From the NCBI GenBank assembly GCA_023151255.1, contig JAKLJG010000004.1:186001-250000 (forward strand): a stretch of DNA of 64,000 nt, read 5' to 3'. Shown piece by piece: positions 37,034 to 46,050 of this stretch; position 1 is the first letter of the stretch; every line of letters begins with the position of its first letter. Under the pieces are notes generated by a model that was given only the letters and a program-made list of their open reading frames with translations, was not told where the DNA came from and did not search any database. The stretch comes from Cyclobacteriaceae bacterium. Lineage in GTDB: Bacteria > Bacteroidota > Bacteroidia > Cytophagales > Cyclobacteriaceae. The position numbers and the translations under genes are program-made.

Positions 37034-38467
37034 TTACATCCAACGAATAAGCCAATCCATTATTTTTTTTGCGCGCCTGGTGTAGGGCGGGTAAAAAAGT
37101 TGTACGGATGTGAAACCGCTTCGCTGCCGTAATACGGGTTTCTCATTGGAGAACGCCAAAAATCCATAATACCCGTGCGATTTGCCGATACCGCTGTTGT
37201 TTACCCCGCCAAAAGGCAGGTTAGGATGAAGAAAATGAATGGCACAATCGTTTATGCAAACTGCTCCCGATGAAGTATTGATAAGTATTTCATGTTGTTC
37301 TTTCTTATCTGTACCGAAAATATACAGCGCAAGCGGTTTGGGTTTTTTATTGATAAACCGGATGGCATCTTTACTGGAGTGGTACGGGATAATCGGCAAG
37401 ACCGGGCCAAAAATTTCTTCTTCCAGTATCCGCGCCTGCTCCGGTACCTGTGTGAGAATAACCGGATGCATCAGCCGGGTGGACGCATCAACCGGTCCGC
37501 TCATTTCAGCCCGGGCGCCTTTGTTGATGGCATCCTGCACAAGCTCGTGAACACGGTTAAAATGTTTTTCGTTAACGATACGGGCATAAAAAGGTGAATG
37601 CGCAAGTGTTCCATCGACAGCAAAGCGTTTTAACGTTTCTTCACGCAAAGCGTCAATGAAATTTTTCATGACCGATTCGTGCACCAGCACATAATCAGGG
37701 GCAATACAGGTTTGCCCGTTGTTAATAAACTTGGCCACGGCAATCCTGCGGGCAGCATCGCGCATTCGCACCGAAGGGGTAACGATTACGGGCGACTTGC
37801 CGCCTAATTCAAGCGTAACTGAGGTAAGGTGCTTAGCCGCAGCTTGCATGACTACCTTTCCGATGGCCGGACTGCCAGTAAAGAAAATATGATCAAACGG
37901 CAGCTCCAGCAATTGCTGCGATACCTCAACGCCACCTTCGAAAACAGAAACTACCGACTCGTCAAACAGGTCGGAGCAAAGTTTGGCAACGACAGCAGAT
38001 GTATTTGGGGTGAGTTCGGATGGCTTAATAATTGCGCAATTGCCTGCCGCCAGTGCAGAAACTAAAGGGCCGATTGAAAGATTAAAGGGGTAATTCCACG
38101 GAGCGATAATCAGGCAAACACCTTTGGGTTCATATACAATGGCCGACCGCGTGCCCAGCATGGTTACCGGTGCATCAACTTTTATCGGTTTCGTCCAACG
38201 GTCCAGGTGGGCCAAGGCATGGTCGATTTCGGTAAGCACGGCAAAAATCTCAGTTGCATCAGTCTCTACTTCAGGTTTTCTGAAGTCGGCATAAATAGCC
38301 TGCTGAATCAGTTTGCGGTTTGTTTTAACCCAGGCTGCAAGCGCTTTTAATCGCTGCTTGCGTATGGAAAAGGGTTCGGTACGCAAAACCTCTGCAGACC
38401 TTTTTTGCCGGTTAAAGACATCGCTAATCCTGTGGGTGGCCGTTGACTCGTCAGCAACAGTTTTCAT
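37034..38467 (-). CDS. Aldehyde dehydrogenase (ALDH3-like)
   Basis: A 477-residue NAD(P)-dependent aldehyde dehydrogenase. The catalytic Cys is in NNGQTCIAPDYVL and the general-base Glu in TLELGGKSPVIV. The cofactor site shows IIAPWNYPFNLSIGPLVSALAAGN and FTGSPAIGKVVM, and the end has LPFGGVNNSGIGKSHGYYG. A C-terminal basic/hydrophobic tail (YTRRAKKIMDWLIRWM) could bind membrane, as in fatty-aldehyde dehydrogenases. The physiological substrate is not evident. It is divergent from the transglutaminase-like gene. Confidence 0.92.
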   Translation of the reverse strand: MKTVADESTATHRISDVFNRQKRSAEVLRTEPFSIRKQRLKALAAWVKTNRKLIQQAIYADFRKPEVETDATEIFAVLTEIDHALAHLDRWTKPIKVDAPVTMLGTRSAIVYEPKGVCLIIAPWNYPFNLSIGPLVSALAAGNCAIIKPSELTPNTSAVVAKLCSDLFDESVVSVFEGGVEVSQQLLELPFDHIFFTGSPAIGKVVMQAAAKHLTSVTLELGGKSPVIVTPSVRMRDAARRIAVAKFINNGQTCIAPDYVLVHESVMKNFIDALREETLKRFAVDGTLAHSPFYARIVNEKHFNRVHELVQDAINKGARAEMSGPVDASTRLMHPVILTQVPEQARILEEEIFGPVLPIIPYHSSKDAIRFINKKPKPLALYIFGTDKKEQHEILINTSSGAVCINDCAIHFLHPNLPFGGVNNSGIGKSHGYYGFLAFSNEKPVLRQRSGFTSVQLFYPPYTRRAKKIMDWLIRWM

Positions 38468-38529
38468 AAAAAACGAAAGTTGGCGAATTCTGCGAACCTC
38501 CCAAATGTTAATTAATTGTTATGCTAAGC

Positions 38530-38559
38530 TTGTATTTTATTAATCTATAATTAACTTTG
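38530..38559 (+). promoter_or_regulatory. Bacteroidota-type promoter for the transglutaminase-like gene
   Basis: TTG at 38530-38532 and TAACTTTG at 38552-38559, which matches the TAnnTTTG -7 consensus, are separated by 19 bases. The gene's ATG starts 28 bases after the -7 box. The spacing, AT-rich surroundings and the gene-free upstream 40 bases make this the best promoter candidate in the window. Confidence 0.65.
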
Positions 38560-38587
38560 TTAACATTAATTTAACATTTGGGTAATA

Positions 38588-39412
38588 ATGATGTTCCTGG
38601 TGTTAGTTTTCATGGTGTTCTCAGCAGTTGGCGGGTGGTCAAAACCAGTTAATCCGGCAACGGAGCGCTATTTGGCCGCTTTTTTGGCAACTAGTGGAAA
38701 CGAAGTTGATCATGAGCAGTTCATCCGGCACCTGGACCACCTGCAGGGTAAGCGCCACAAATTTCGTTCGGAATCAGAGTTTATACGGCACATTTTCGCA
38801 AGCACGCACAAAAAATTTTTAAAGCATTTCAATGCGCAGGCCAACTTCGGCCTATTGTTTAAAGATGGAACCTACAATTGCCTTACGGGAACAATTCTTT
38901 ATTCATTGATTTTGTCTGATTTTAACATCCATCACCAGGTTATCGAAACCAATTATCACATTTTTATTTTGGTTCATTCAGACACCGGCACACTATTGCT
39001 GGAAGCAACCGATCCGATAAACGGTTTAGTTGCCACCCCCAACGAAATAGCTACGCGCATAAACTCATACAAAGCAGCACCTCCGTCAATTACCAGTGCG
39101 GATAGTGATTTAATGCGTTACGAATTTTCTTTCGATATGTACAATGCCGTGACCATCGATGAATTAGCAGGCCTGCTTTATTACAACCAGGCTATTGAAG
39201 CCTATAACAATCAACAATTAACGCAGGCTGTTTTCTTTCTGGGGGAAGCTATTGCACGGTATTCATCACCGCGCATTGAAGAAATGGCCCGCTTATTACT
39301 AATTACCGTGCACGAAAGCAATCTGGATGCCCACGAGAAATCGAAAGTGAAAAGAAAGCTACAAGCAATCCGCTACCGGGCAATGCCTGTAGTAGCTGCC
39401 CTGCAACCCTGA
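38588..39412 (+). CDS. Exported transglutaminase-like protein
   Basis: A 274-residue protein with a short hydrophobic signal (MMFLVLVFMVFSAVGG). The middle has the pattern of a transglutaminase/papain-like active site: Cys98 in GTYNCLTGTILYSL, His124 in NYHIFILV and Asp142 in LLEATDP, in the right order and spacing. The C-terminal part (about 190-260) is helical with repeats like those of TPR pairs. It could be a cysteine protease or amide-bond-forming enzyme acting in the periplasm; the specific activity is unknown. It has a good promoter and ends 10 bases before the convergent OmpA gene. Confidence 0.6.
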   Translation: MMFLVLVFMVFSAVGGWSKPVNPATERYLAAFLATSGNEVDHEQFIRHLDHLQGKRHKFRSESEFIRHIFASTHKKFLKHFNAQANFGLLFKDGTYNCLTGTILYSLILSDFNIHHQVIETNYHIFILVHSDTGTLLLEATDPINGLVATPNEIATRINSYKAAPPSITSADSDLMRYEFSFDMYNAVTIDELAGLLYYNQAIEAYNNQQLTQAVFFLGEAIARYSSPRIEEMARLLLITVHESNLDAHEKSKVKRKLQAIRYRAMPVVAALQP

Positions 39413-39422
39413 ATTTTAGTTG

Positions 39423-40124
39423 TCAATTCTGGAGAATGCGTACCTCTACCCTGCGGTTTAATCTGCGGGCTTCCGGAGTATTGTCGTGTGAAAGCGGCAT
39501 GCTACCGCCAAATGCCTTGGTCTTAACGCGGTCTTTCTTTATCCCTCGTTTAACAAGGTACCCCTTTACTTCTTCAACACGCTGCTCGGATAGCTTAAGG
39601 TTTTTTGCCGGGTCACCGGCATAGTCAGTATGCCCTTCTAATTGAATGACCATGCTTTTGTGCTCGTTCATCATGGCCACCAGCAGGTCAAGTTCCTGGT
39701 AGGATGACGGATCAATTTTGGATTTAGCCTGTTCAAATATCAGGTTATCTAAACGGATCACTGTGCCGGCCGAGTGCTTCTTGCTCACATTTCCGGTGGT
39801 GTGGTGCAGTTCAATGTCTTTTACAATTTTACCATCGGTTGCTTCGGCCGGGTCAATCATATACTTAGCTGAAGCATAGCCGGTAGCCTCAACCGTTATG
39901 GAGTACCGCTCGCCATCAAACAACGGGAAACTAAACGTGCTGTTGTTGATAACCCCCATGCGGTTGCCATAAGGCAAACTCTGGTAGGTTATGCGAGCGA
40001 CCAGGGGTTCTTTTGTATCGGCATTAAGTACCCGGCCGGAAGCAACTACAGTATTTTCATCCTGAGCTACCAGGCTTGCTACATTAAAACAGGAAAGAAG
40101 AACAACAATCCATCTAGCTTTCAT
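39423..40124 (-). CDS. OmpA-family peptidoglycan-binding protein
   Basis: About 233 residues: Sec signal (cleavage near SLVAQ), a carboxypeptidase-regulatory-like beta-sandwich (ASGRVLNADTKEPLVARI), then an OmpA C-terminal domain. The peptidoglycan-binding helix and loop are in VIQLEGHTDYAGDPAKNLKLSEQRVEEV and the closing RRLNRRVEVRI. It probably anchors the outer membrane to the cell wall. Its start lies just 6 bases after the stop of the larger OmpA/PD40 gene, so they are one operon. ATG 40124 is used rather than an in-frame TTG at 40130. Confidence 0.85.
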   Translation of the reverse strand: MKARWIVVLLSCFNVASLVAQDENTVVASGRVLNADTKEPLVARITYQSLPYGNRMGVINNSTFSFPLFDGERYSITVEATGYASAKYMIDPAEATDGKIVKDIELHHTTGNVSKKHSAGTVIRLDNLIFEQAKSKIDPSSYQELDLLVAMMNEHKSMVIQLEGHTDYAGDPAKNLKLSEQRVEEVKGYLVKRGIKKDRVKTKAFGGSMPLSHDNTPEARRLNRRVEVRILQN

Positions 40125-40130
40125 GGGCAA

Positions 40131-42164
40131 TTATAGTTTAATGATCTTAAACTCCACCCGTCTGTTCTTTCTGCGTGTTTCACGGTTGGTATTTTCAACA
40201 GCGGGCTTGGTTTCACCAAAAAACTGAACGGCTACGCGTGAGGCCTCAATACCTTTGCCGATAATGTACTTCTGTACCGACTTAGCCCTGCGTTCGGAAA
40301 GACCCAAATTGTATTGCTCATCTCCGATATCGCAGGTATGCCCGTCAATTTCAACCTGCATGGCCGGTCGCTCTTTCATTAACGAAACAAGCCTGTCCAG
40401 TTCGGGGAAGGATTCCGGCCTCAGTGTCGCTCTATCAAAATCAAAGAAAATGTTATTCAGCGTGATTGTTGCGTTTTCATCAATGCGGGCTACGCGGATG
40501 GGCTGCAGATTGAAGTCTTTATTCTGAATAACCATATCCGAAGTAATATTCCGCAAATCCAGGTTCTGGCTTTCAGAAATATGATCTTTGGCTTCGGCCC
40601 GTATGCCGTATAAATGGCCAGCCGGCAGTTTAATCTCATACTCTCCGGTTTCCGGGTTGGATTGCGCAATGCCTAACTCGGTACCATCGGGCAGGCGCTC
40701 ATAAATAATTTTAGCGCCAATGGGTTTTCCTGTTTCACCGTCAACCAGTTTACCCTTAACAGTAACCCATGGCTCGGGGCTGCGCATGATGGGCAACTTT
40801 ACCCTGAAAATATCGGTGTTGGTTTCCGTTACACCACGGGAATAGTATGCATACTCACTTTCTGCCGGTATATTGAAAAACAAATCTTCCAGCGGTGAGT
40901 TTATTTCCGGGCCAAGGTTCTCGGGTTCCGACCAGCTTGTCCAGGTATCATCCAACCGTTTTGAAACATAAATATCGGTGCCTCCATAACCGCTGAAGCC
41001 GTTGGAAGAGAAATACAACGTTTTATCATCTGCAGCGAGAAAGGGGGCTGACTCTTCACCGGCTGAGTTCACAACATTACCCAGGTTCAGCGGCTCCGTC
41101 CAAAGGCTATCATCTTTCATAAATGAAACATACAAATCACGGTCGCCTTGCGAGTCTTCGCGTTCAACCGACATGATTAGGGTCTTTCGGTTATTGGTAA
41201 GAAAGTAGTTGGCTTTCTCGTTGAAGTTATAATCGTTAGTTATGTTCAACGGCACGGGTTCTGTCCACCGGCCACCTACGTTAGAGCTTACTGAAACACC
41301 GGCAAGCATTTTGCCTTTCGGTAAATATTTATTGCCCAGCAGCATAACGGCTGTGCGGCCATCGGGTGTGACTGAATTTATCGAGTTAATAAAATTCGGG
41401 TGTTCGTTGTTAAACTGCGGGCCCATGTTCTTGGCCAGTTGCCATTTGCCGTCTTCGCCCAATTCCGAATACCAGATGTCTTCCTTATCGTTCACTCCGC
41501 CAATATTTTCCGGATGATTCCTCCTGCTGAAGTACAAGGTCTTTCCATCGGGCGACAGGATAGGATTCAGTTCGGCATACTCGCTGTTTACCTTTTCATC
41601 CAGTTGTTCGATAATGATTCCGGAGGCCAGCAGGGATGGCTTTGGAATAAATGCGATGATCGGATAGTTTGAGTCGCTGATGGCTACCGCATCAATACCA
41701 TAATAATCCGGTACAGCCGCTCCATCAAACTCCAATTTTACCGCAGCAACTTTATACGGAGTCTTCTCAACGAACAAATTCAACATCCGGCCCTTCAGGG
41801 GCACGGCTTGTGGATTAAGTGTGCTTACTTCATACTCTTTTCCGCTTTCGTCATATAACAGCACTTTAAAGAGGGCGCTGGGATTGTGCGATTCAGCGAT
41901 GGCGATTTGTTGAATGTTAATGGGGTTATCGAAGCCCAGTGTTAAAAACTCTTTGCGGTTGGGCTTATCCGGTGCCCAGGCATTTGGGTTTTGCCCTCCG
42001 GCCGGCAACACGTTAGGCTTACCCAGCGCCTGCTGGGCTGAATACTGAACCGGGGTCAATTCGGAGGAAAAACCAACAACTTTGGAGGCCCACTGTACAA
42101 CCTGACCAGGGGCATGAATAAATACTAGAAGGTAAAGGAGAAGGGGAAGTACAAATTTCTTCAT
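40131..42164 (-). CDS. PD40/OmpA-family envelope protein (PorE-like layout)
   Basis: A 677-residue protein with a Sec signal and the domain order: N-terminal beta domain (residues about 20-165, containing WASKVVGFSSEL and GKPNVLPAGG), WD40-like PD40 beta-propeller repeats (LNPILSPDGKTLYFSRRNH, ESAPFLAADDKTLYFSSNG), a carboxypeptidase-regulatory-like domain (KGKLVDGETGKPIGAKI), and an OmpA domain (EIDGHTCDIGDEQYNLGLSERRAKSV). Apart from TPR repeats, this is the layout of PorE, a peptidoglycan-binding protein of the type IX machinery. That role here is an inference. Followed directly by a smaller OmpA gene. Confidence 0.82.
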   Translation of the reverse strand: MKKFVLPLLLYLLVFIHAPGQVVQWASKVVGFSSELTPVQYSAQQALGKPNVLPAGGQNPNAWAPDKPNRKEFLTLGFDNPINIQQIAIAESHNPSALFKVLLYDESGKEYEVSTLNPQAVPLKGRMLNLFVEKTPYKVAAVKLEFDGAAVPDYYGIDAVAISDSNYPIIAFIPKPSLLASGIIIEQLDEKVNSEYAELNPILSPDGKTLYFSRRNHPENIGGVNDKEDIWYSELGEDGKWQLAKNMGPQFNNEHPNFINSINSVTPDGRTAVMLLGNKYLPKGKMLAGVSVSSNVGGRWTEPVPLNITNDYNFNEKANYFLTNNRKTLIMSVEREDSQGDRDLYVSFMKDDSLWTEPLNLGNVVNSAGEESAPFLAADDKTLYFSSNGFSGYGGTDIYVSKRLDDTWTSWSEPENLGPEINSPLEDLFFNIPAESEYAYYSRGVTETNTDIFRVKLPIMRSPEPWVTVKGKLVDGETGKPIGAKIIYERLPDGTELGIAQSNPETGEYEIKLPAGHLYGIRAEAKDHISESQNLDLRNITSDMVIQNKDFNLQPIRVARIDENATITLNNIFFDFDRATLRPESFPELDRLVSLMKERPAMQVEIDGHTCDIGDEQYNLGLSERRAKSVQKYIIGKGIEASRVAVQFFGETKPAVENTNRETRRKNRRVEFKIIKL

Positions 42165-42302
42165 GAATGCTAAGGCGGGTTAATTCAAGGTTTAAACATA
42201 GCTAAATTTTAAAAAACCTCCGAAATGGTACATGAATTAACCGCCTGCCCCGGTTTATGCCCATGCATAAAAAGTGCAAATAAATAAGCTTTCCGGGCCT
42301 CT

Positions 42303-44615
42303 TTATTCCATGGTATGCTTATTAAACAGCAAAAAACCTACATGAAGCATAACTGCCAGTCGGTTTTCAGCATCATCGTAATAGTTCAGGCTAAGGCTAA
42401 CCGGCCCGATGGGTGAATGATATACCGGCCCTGTGGTGGCCGCCAGGAACACCTTGGTGAGCTCGCTGTCGATGACCGCTTCCTGGTTGGCCCCTTGCCG
42501 AATGTATTCAATAGGCTTAAAGAGGTAGCCATCCACTCGCCAGTCAAGCGTTCGTGGTTTGATAATAATAGCATGGCGCAAACCAAAAGCCAGGTAATTA
42601 AACGCCCTGAAGTTTTCGAGTATCATTGTGCGACTATCCTGCAGGGGCAAAAATGCCGGTGCGTTAACAACCGTACCAAAGTAATTCCGAAACACGGGTT
42701 GATTGGAGAATACTGCCTCAGCATAATAACCAGGGCGGAACCACCCCTTACTATAAAACTGCTGGGCCGTTAGCCGCAACTGAAACCACTGGAGATTCCG
42801 GTTTGGGCTGTTCTGAATGCTGGGGTCAGCTGTGGTACCGGCAATATACTTTTCAGTTACATTAAAATAGGCAAACGTAAGCGAAAATGCGCTGCCGGCC
42901 GATGCATACTGCTTTCGATCAAGTGTATTGGAAGTAAATGTTAGTCCGGTTTTAATCCCTGTTAGTTCAAGCCTATCGAGTGTATCGGTACTGCTAAACG
43001 ATTTATAATTAGAATACCGGTCCTCGTTATTGAAGCCTGTAAAACTAACACTGCTTTTAATTGTCCGATCAATGGGCCAACCCATGTTTAAGGTGGCTTG
43101 CCGGTCGAACCGTTTCAGCACGGTGGGCGAAGTTTTCTTCAGTAAATCATTACTCTCAAGATAATCATATCCGTTGTACATCACTTCGGGTTGAACATAG
43201 AATCGACCAAAGAATGGGAAATCAAGACGGGCACTGGCCCGTACCGATTGATAGAAACTGCCGGTTTGAAATGCTGTATAAAAATGACTCAATGCCCGGT
43301 TGAAATAATAGTAGTTTAAACCCAGGTAAATGTTGCTTACGTTCCGTGTTGCAACCACTCCGCCAAAATCAACTCTGAAATTTTTTTGCGGCCTGCGTGA
43401 CAGCTGTAGCCGAAATACCGATGCGGTGGTGTCGTAGTAAATACTGGGATACACATTATTGAAATAAGTTTCAGACACCAACTTAAAATAGCCTTGCTTA
43501 ATATCGTTTAAACTAAGTGGCTTTTTGTCAGGACGGTCATTAAAAATTCTCCTGATGTACCTGCGTTGCTTCGTATTAAATGATTTAAAAGTTAAGGCAC
43601 CATACCGCATTTCAATTTCGGTTTCACGAAATCTCTGGCGGGCTTCTGCTACCTGCCCGGGTTTACGCAGTACCTGAGTCCGGGTTTTTATTTCAGGCAA
43701 CATCCGAAGAGTTTGCCGATAGCCACTGTCAATCAGTGCGCGGGCTTTATCAAAATCAAAAGATGTATAACCACTTACATTGGGTTCAATGTAAATGCCC
43801 AAACTATCCAAATCAGCCGGATCGGAATTATCGAGTAACATATATAGTAATGAACGGGCAATGAGTTTTTCATCTTCTGTGGCCGGATACTCTTTATAGA
43901 TCTTTGACGACACATTGCTGCCAATAATCACATCGGGGTTAAACTCACGGCTGGCCACATCTACCGGGAAGTTGTTGTAAATGCCCCCATCGAACAGGTA
44001 CTTACCATCAACCCGGATGGGCGTGTAAAAAAAGGGTACTGTTTGTGTTGCCCGCAGCGCATTAGCCAAGGACCCGCTTTTAAGTATAACCTGACTTTGC
44101 GTAAATACTTCGGCTGCTACCGCCCGAAACGGCACAAACAGACTATCAAAATTTTCGCGGGCAATGGCCGAGGCTTGCGCCAGTCTTTCCTGCAGCATAA
44201 AGTTCAACGATACATCGCTGGCTATACTGGTGTTTAACTGAAACGCGAGGGCCGAATCAAGCGACAGATTCAGCGTAACAAAATCCGGTGAATCATCATG
44301 ACTGTAATAATGGTAGTTATAGCCACGCTCGGGCAAACCGCGTATCCATCGTAAAAAATCATCGGACAAGACAAGCTTCTCGATTTCTTCCGGGCTGTAG
44401 CCGGCTGCATAAAAGCCGCCAACAATGCCCCCCATGGAAGTGCCCACGATATAATCAATTGGTATGTGATGCTCTTCAAGGGCTTTTAATACACCAATGT
44501 GGGCAATACCTTTTGCCGCACCGCCACTTAACACTAAGCCTACTTTTTGCGCAAAAGCGACCTGGGTAATCAAAAAGCCAATTATCAATCCGATAAGCTG
44601 TGGGTGCCGGCTCAT
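42303..44615 (-). CDS. Patatin-like phospholipase with surface-antigen barrel
   Basis: A 770-residue protein with a Sec signal (cleavage near AFAQ). The patatin domain has the oxyanion loop SGGAAKGIAHIGVL, the nucleophile Ser in VGTSMGG and the catalytic Asp in DGGIYNNFPVDVA. After about residue 330 comes a POTRA-like segment (RYIRRIFNDRPDKKPLSLND) and then a beta-rich C-terminal part with alternating Tyr and Phe residues, which looks like an Omp85-type barrel. This is the PlpD/type Vd layout: a lipid hydrolase that may be secreted or displayed through its own barrel. Confidence 0.85.
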   Translation of the reverse strand: MSRHPQLIGLIIGFLITQVAFAQKVGLVLSGGAAKGIAHIGVLKALEEHHIPIDYIVGTSMGGIVGGFYAAGYSPEEIEKLVLSDDFLRWIRGLPERGYNYHYYSHDDSPDFVTLNLSLDSALAFQLNTSIASDVSLNFMLQERLAQASAIARENFDSLFVPFRAVAAEVFTQSQVILKSGSLANALRATQTVPFFYTPIRVDGKYLFDGGIYNNFPVDVASREFNPDVIIGSNVSSKIYKEYPATEDEKLIARSLLYMLLDNSDPADLDSLGIYIEPNVSGYTSFDFDKARALIDSGYRQTLRMLPEIKTRTQVLRKPGQVAEARQRFRETEIEMRYGALTFKSFNTKQRRYIRRIFNDRPDKKPLSLNDIKQGYFKLVSETYFNNVYPSIYYDTTASVFRLQLSRRPQKNFRVDFGGVVATRNVSNIYLGLNYYYFNRALSHFYTAFQTGSFYQSVRASARLDFPFFGRFYVQPEVMYNGYDYLESNDLLKKTSPTVLKRFDRQATLNMGWPIDRTIKSSVSFTGFNNEDRYSNYKSFSSTDTLDRLELTGIKTGLTFTSNTLDRKQYASAGSAFSLTFAYFNVTEKYIAGTTADPSIQNSPNRNLQWFQLRLTAQQFYSKGWFRPGYYAEAVFSNQPVFRNYFGTVVNAPAFLPLQDSRTMILENFRAFNYLAFGLRHAIIIKPRTLDWRVDGYLFKPIEYIRQGANQEAVIDSELTKVFLAATTGPVYHSPIGPVSLSLNYYDDAENRLAVMLHVGFLLFNKHTME

Positions 44616-44674
44616 GTTGTAAACTTATACGAAAACCTGCCCCGTAAAGTGCGCAAAAATTTAATTTTTTGGGA

Positions 44675-45940
44675 TTAAAGTGCCGAAGCCAGAATTACCT
44701 GGCTGGCTGAAGGAATTGCCTGTAACCGGATCATGACCTTGGTCTTAACTTCATCAAATTGTTCACGATTGGCAGCCAGAACAGGTTTTGACGGGGGAAG
44801 CTCTACCTTAAGGGCATCTACCTGTCTGCCGTTTTTCCAAAACCGATAGCACAGATGCGGACCGGTAGCCAGGCCCGTGCTGCCTACATTGCCTATCCAT
44901 TGTGCCTGTTTAACGCGCGCGCCTCGCTGAATGCCCGATGCAATTTTCGACATGTGCAGGTATTGTGTGGTGTACGTGCTGTTATGCCTGATCTTTACAT
45001 AGTTTCCGTTATTGGCCGTGTACCCGGCTTCTTCAACAATACCATCTCCAACCGAACGAATGGGCGTACCGGTTGGTGCGGCAAAGTCGGTACCCAGGTG
45101 CGGCCGGTTAATTTTCAGCACGGGATGGAACCGGTTACCCGAATAGCGCGAACTGATGCGCGTAAATTCAATTGGGTATTTGAGTAATGCTTTACGCAAA
45201 CTATTTCCTCTCTCATCGAAGTAATCAAGTCCTTCGCCCTGATCAAAAGGGATAGCATAATAGGTATTTCCGAAATGATTAAAATAAATGCCGCTGATTT
45301 TCCGGATAGCTATCGGCTGGCCCTCCACCTGAAGTTCCTCGTAAATCAGTTTAAACTCATCGCCACGCTGCAGCCGCTGAAAATCGACCTGCCAGGCAAA
45401 AATATCGACAAACTTGTTGGTGAGTTCATACGAGATGCCCAGTTGTGCAATTGTATGGAATAACGTTGTCTCAATTACTCCGCTGATTTCTTTCTCAACT
45501 ACCTGTACCTCACGCTGGCAAACATCAACCCAAAGCGATTCATCAAACTTAAACACGATGTAATCAACCGGATTCGGCTCGTAAATAAACGCTTTTGGCG
45601 TTCGCAGCGAGTCGGCTGAACAAATGAATGTATATTTCTTATCAGGGGCTACTTTGCGTACATCAAAAACCGATCGGGGAAGTGTTGCTAATTCGCTAAT
45701 CAGTCTGGCCGGTACATTGAATTCCCTCCACACATCCGAAAGGAATTGATTTGGCCTGATGGTATTTTCAACCACGAGGTGATTATCTATGGGCACCCCG
45801 TATCGGATAACCGGCTTATGGGGTAAGGTTACGGGAAAAGTAGCATCGGTTACGGGTATTGTTACATGTTCATCATACGTAATGCCAAACAGCCCGAGTA
45901 ACAGGAAGCCACAAAACAATCCAACAATTACTTTCTGCAT
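44675..45940 (-). CDS. M23-family cell-wall peptidase
   Basis: A 421-residue protein with an N-terminal hydrophobic segment (VIVGLFCGFLLLGLFGI), a helical/beta region, and a C-terminal LytM-type domain. Zinc ligands His and Asp are in RPHLGTDFAAPTGTPI, and YLHMSK follows. The usual HxH near the end is GPHLCYRFW: the second His is replaced by Cys. I recall this form in a Bacteroidota subgroup, but cannot verify it here. It should cut peptide stems of peptidoglycan if the Cys can act as ligand. Confidence 0.83.
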   Translation of the reverse strand: MQKVIVGLFCGFLLLGLFGITYDEHVTIPVTDATFPVTLPHKPVIRYGVPIDNHLVVENTIRPNQFLSDVWREFNVPARLISELATLPRSVFDVRKVAPDKKYTFICSADSLRTPKAFIYEPNPVDYIVFKFDESLWVDVCQREVQVVEKEISGVIETTLFHTIAQLGISYELTNKFVDIFAWQVDFQRLQRGDEFKLIYEELQVEGQPIAIRKISGIYFNHFGNTYYAIPFDQGEGLDYFDERGNSLRKALLKYPIEFTRISSRYSGNRFHPVLKINRPHLGTDFAAPTGTPIRSVGDGIVEEAGYTANNGNYVKIRHNSTYTTQYLHMSKIASGIQRGARVKQAQWIGNVGSTGLATGPHLCYRFWKNGRQVDALKVELPPSKPVLAANREQFDEVKTKVMIRLQAIPSASQVILASAL

Positions 45941-46050
45941 TTCCGTAAACTAAGCTCAGCAGTTGTTCAAAAAATTCCGGATAAGTTTAAAAAATGAGTT
46001 GTGTAAAGATAAAACTTTTTTGAAATGGTTTACGGTAAAAGCCGGCTGCC

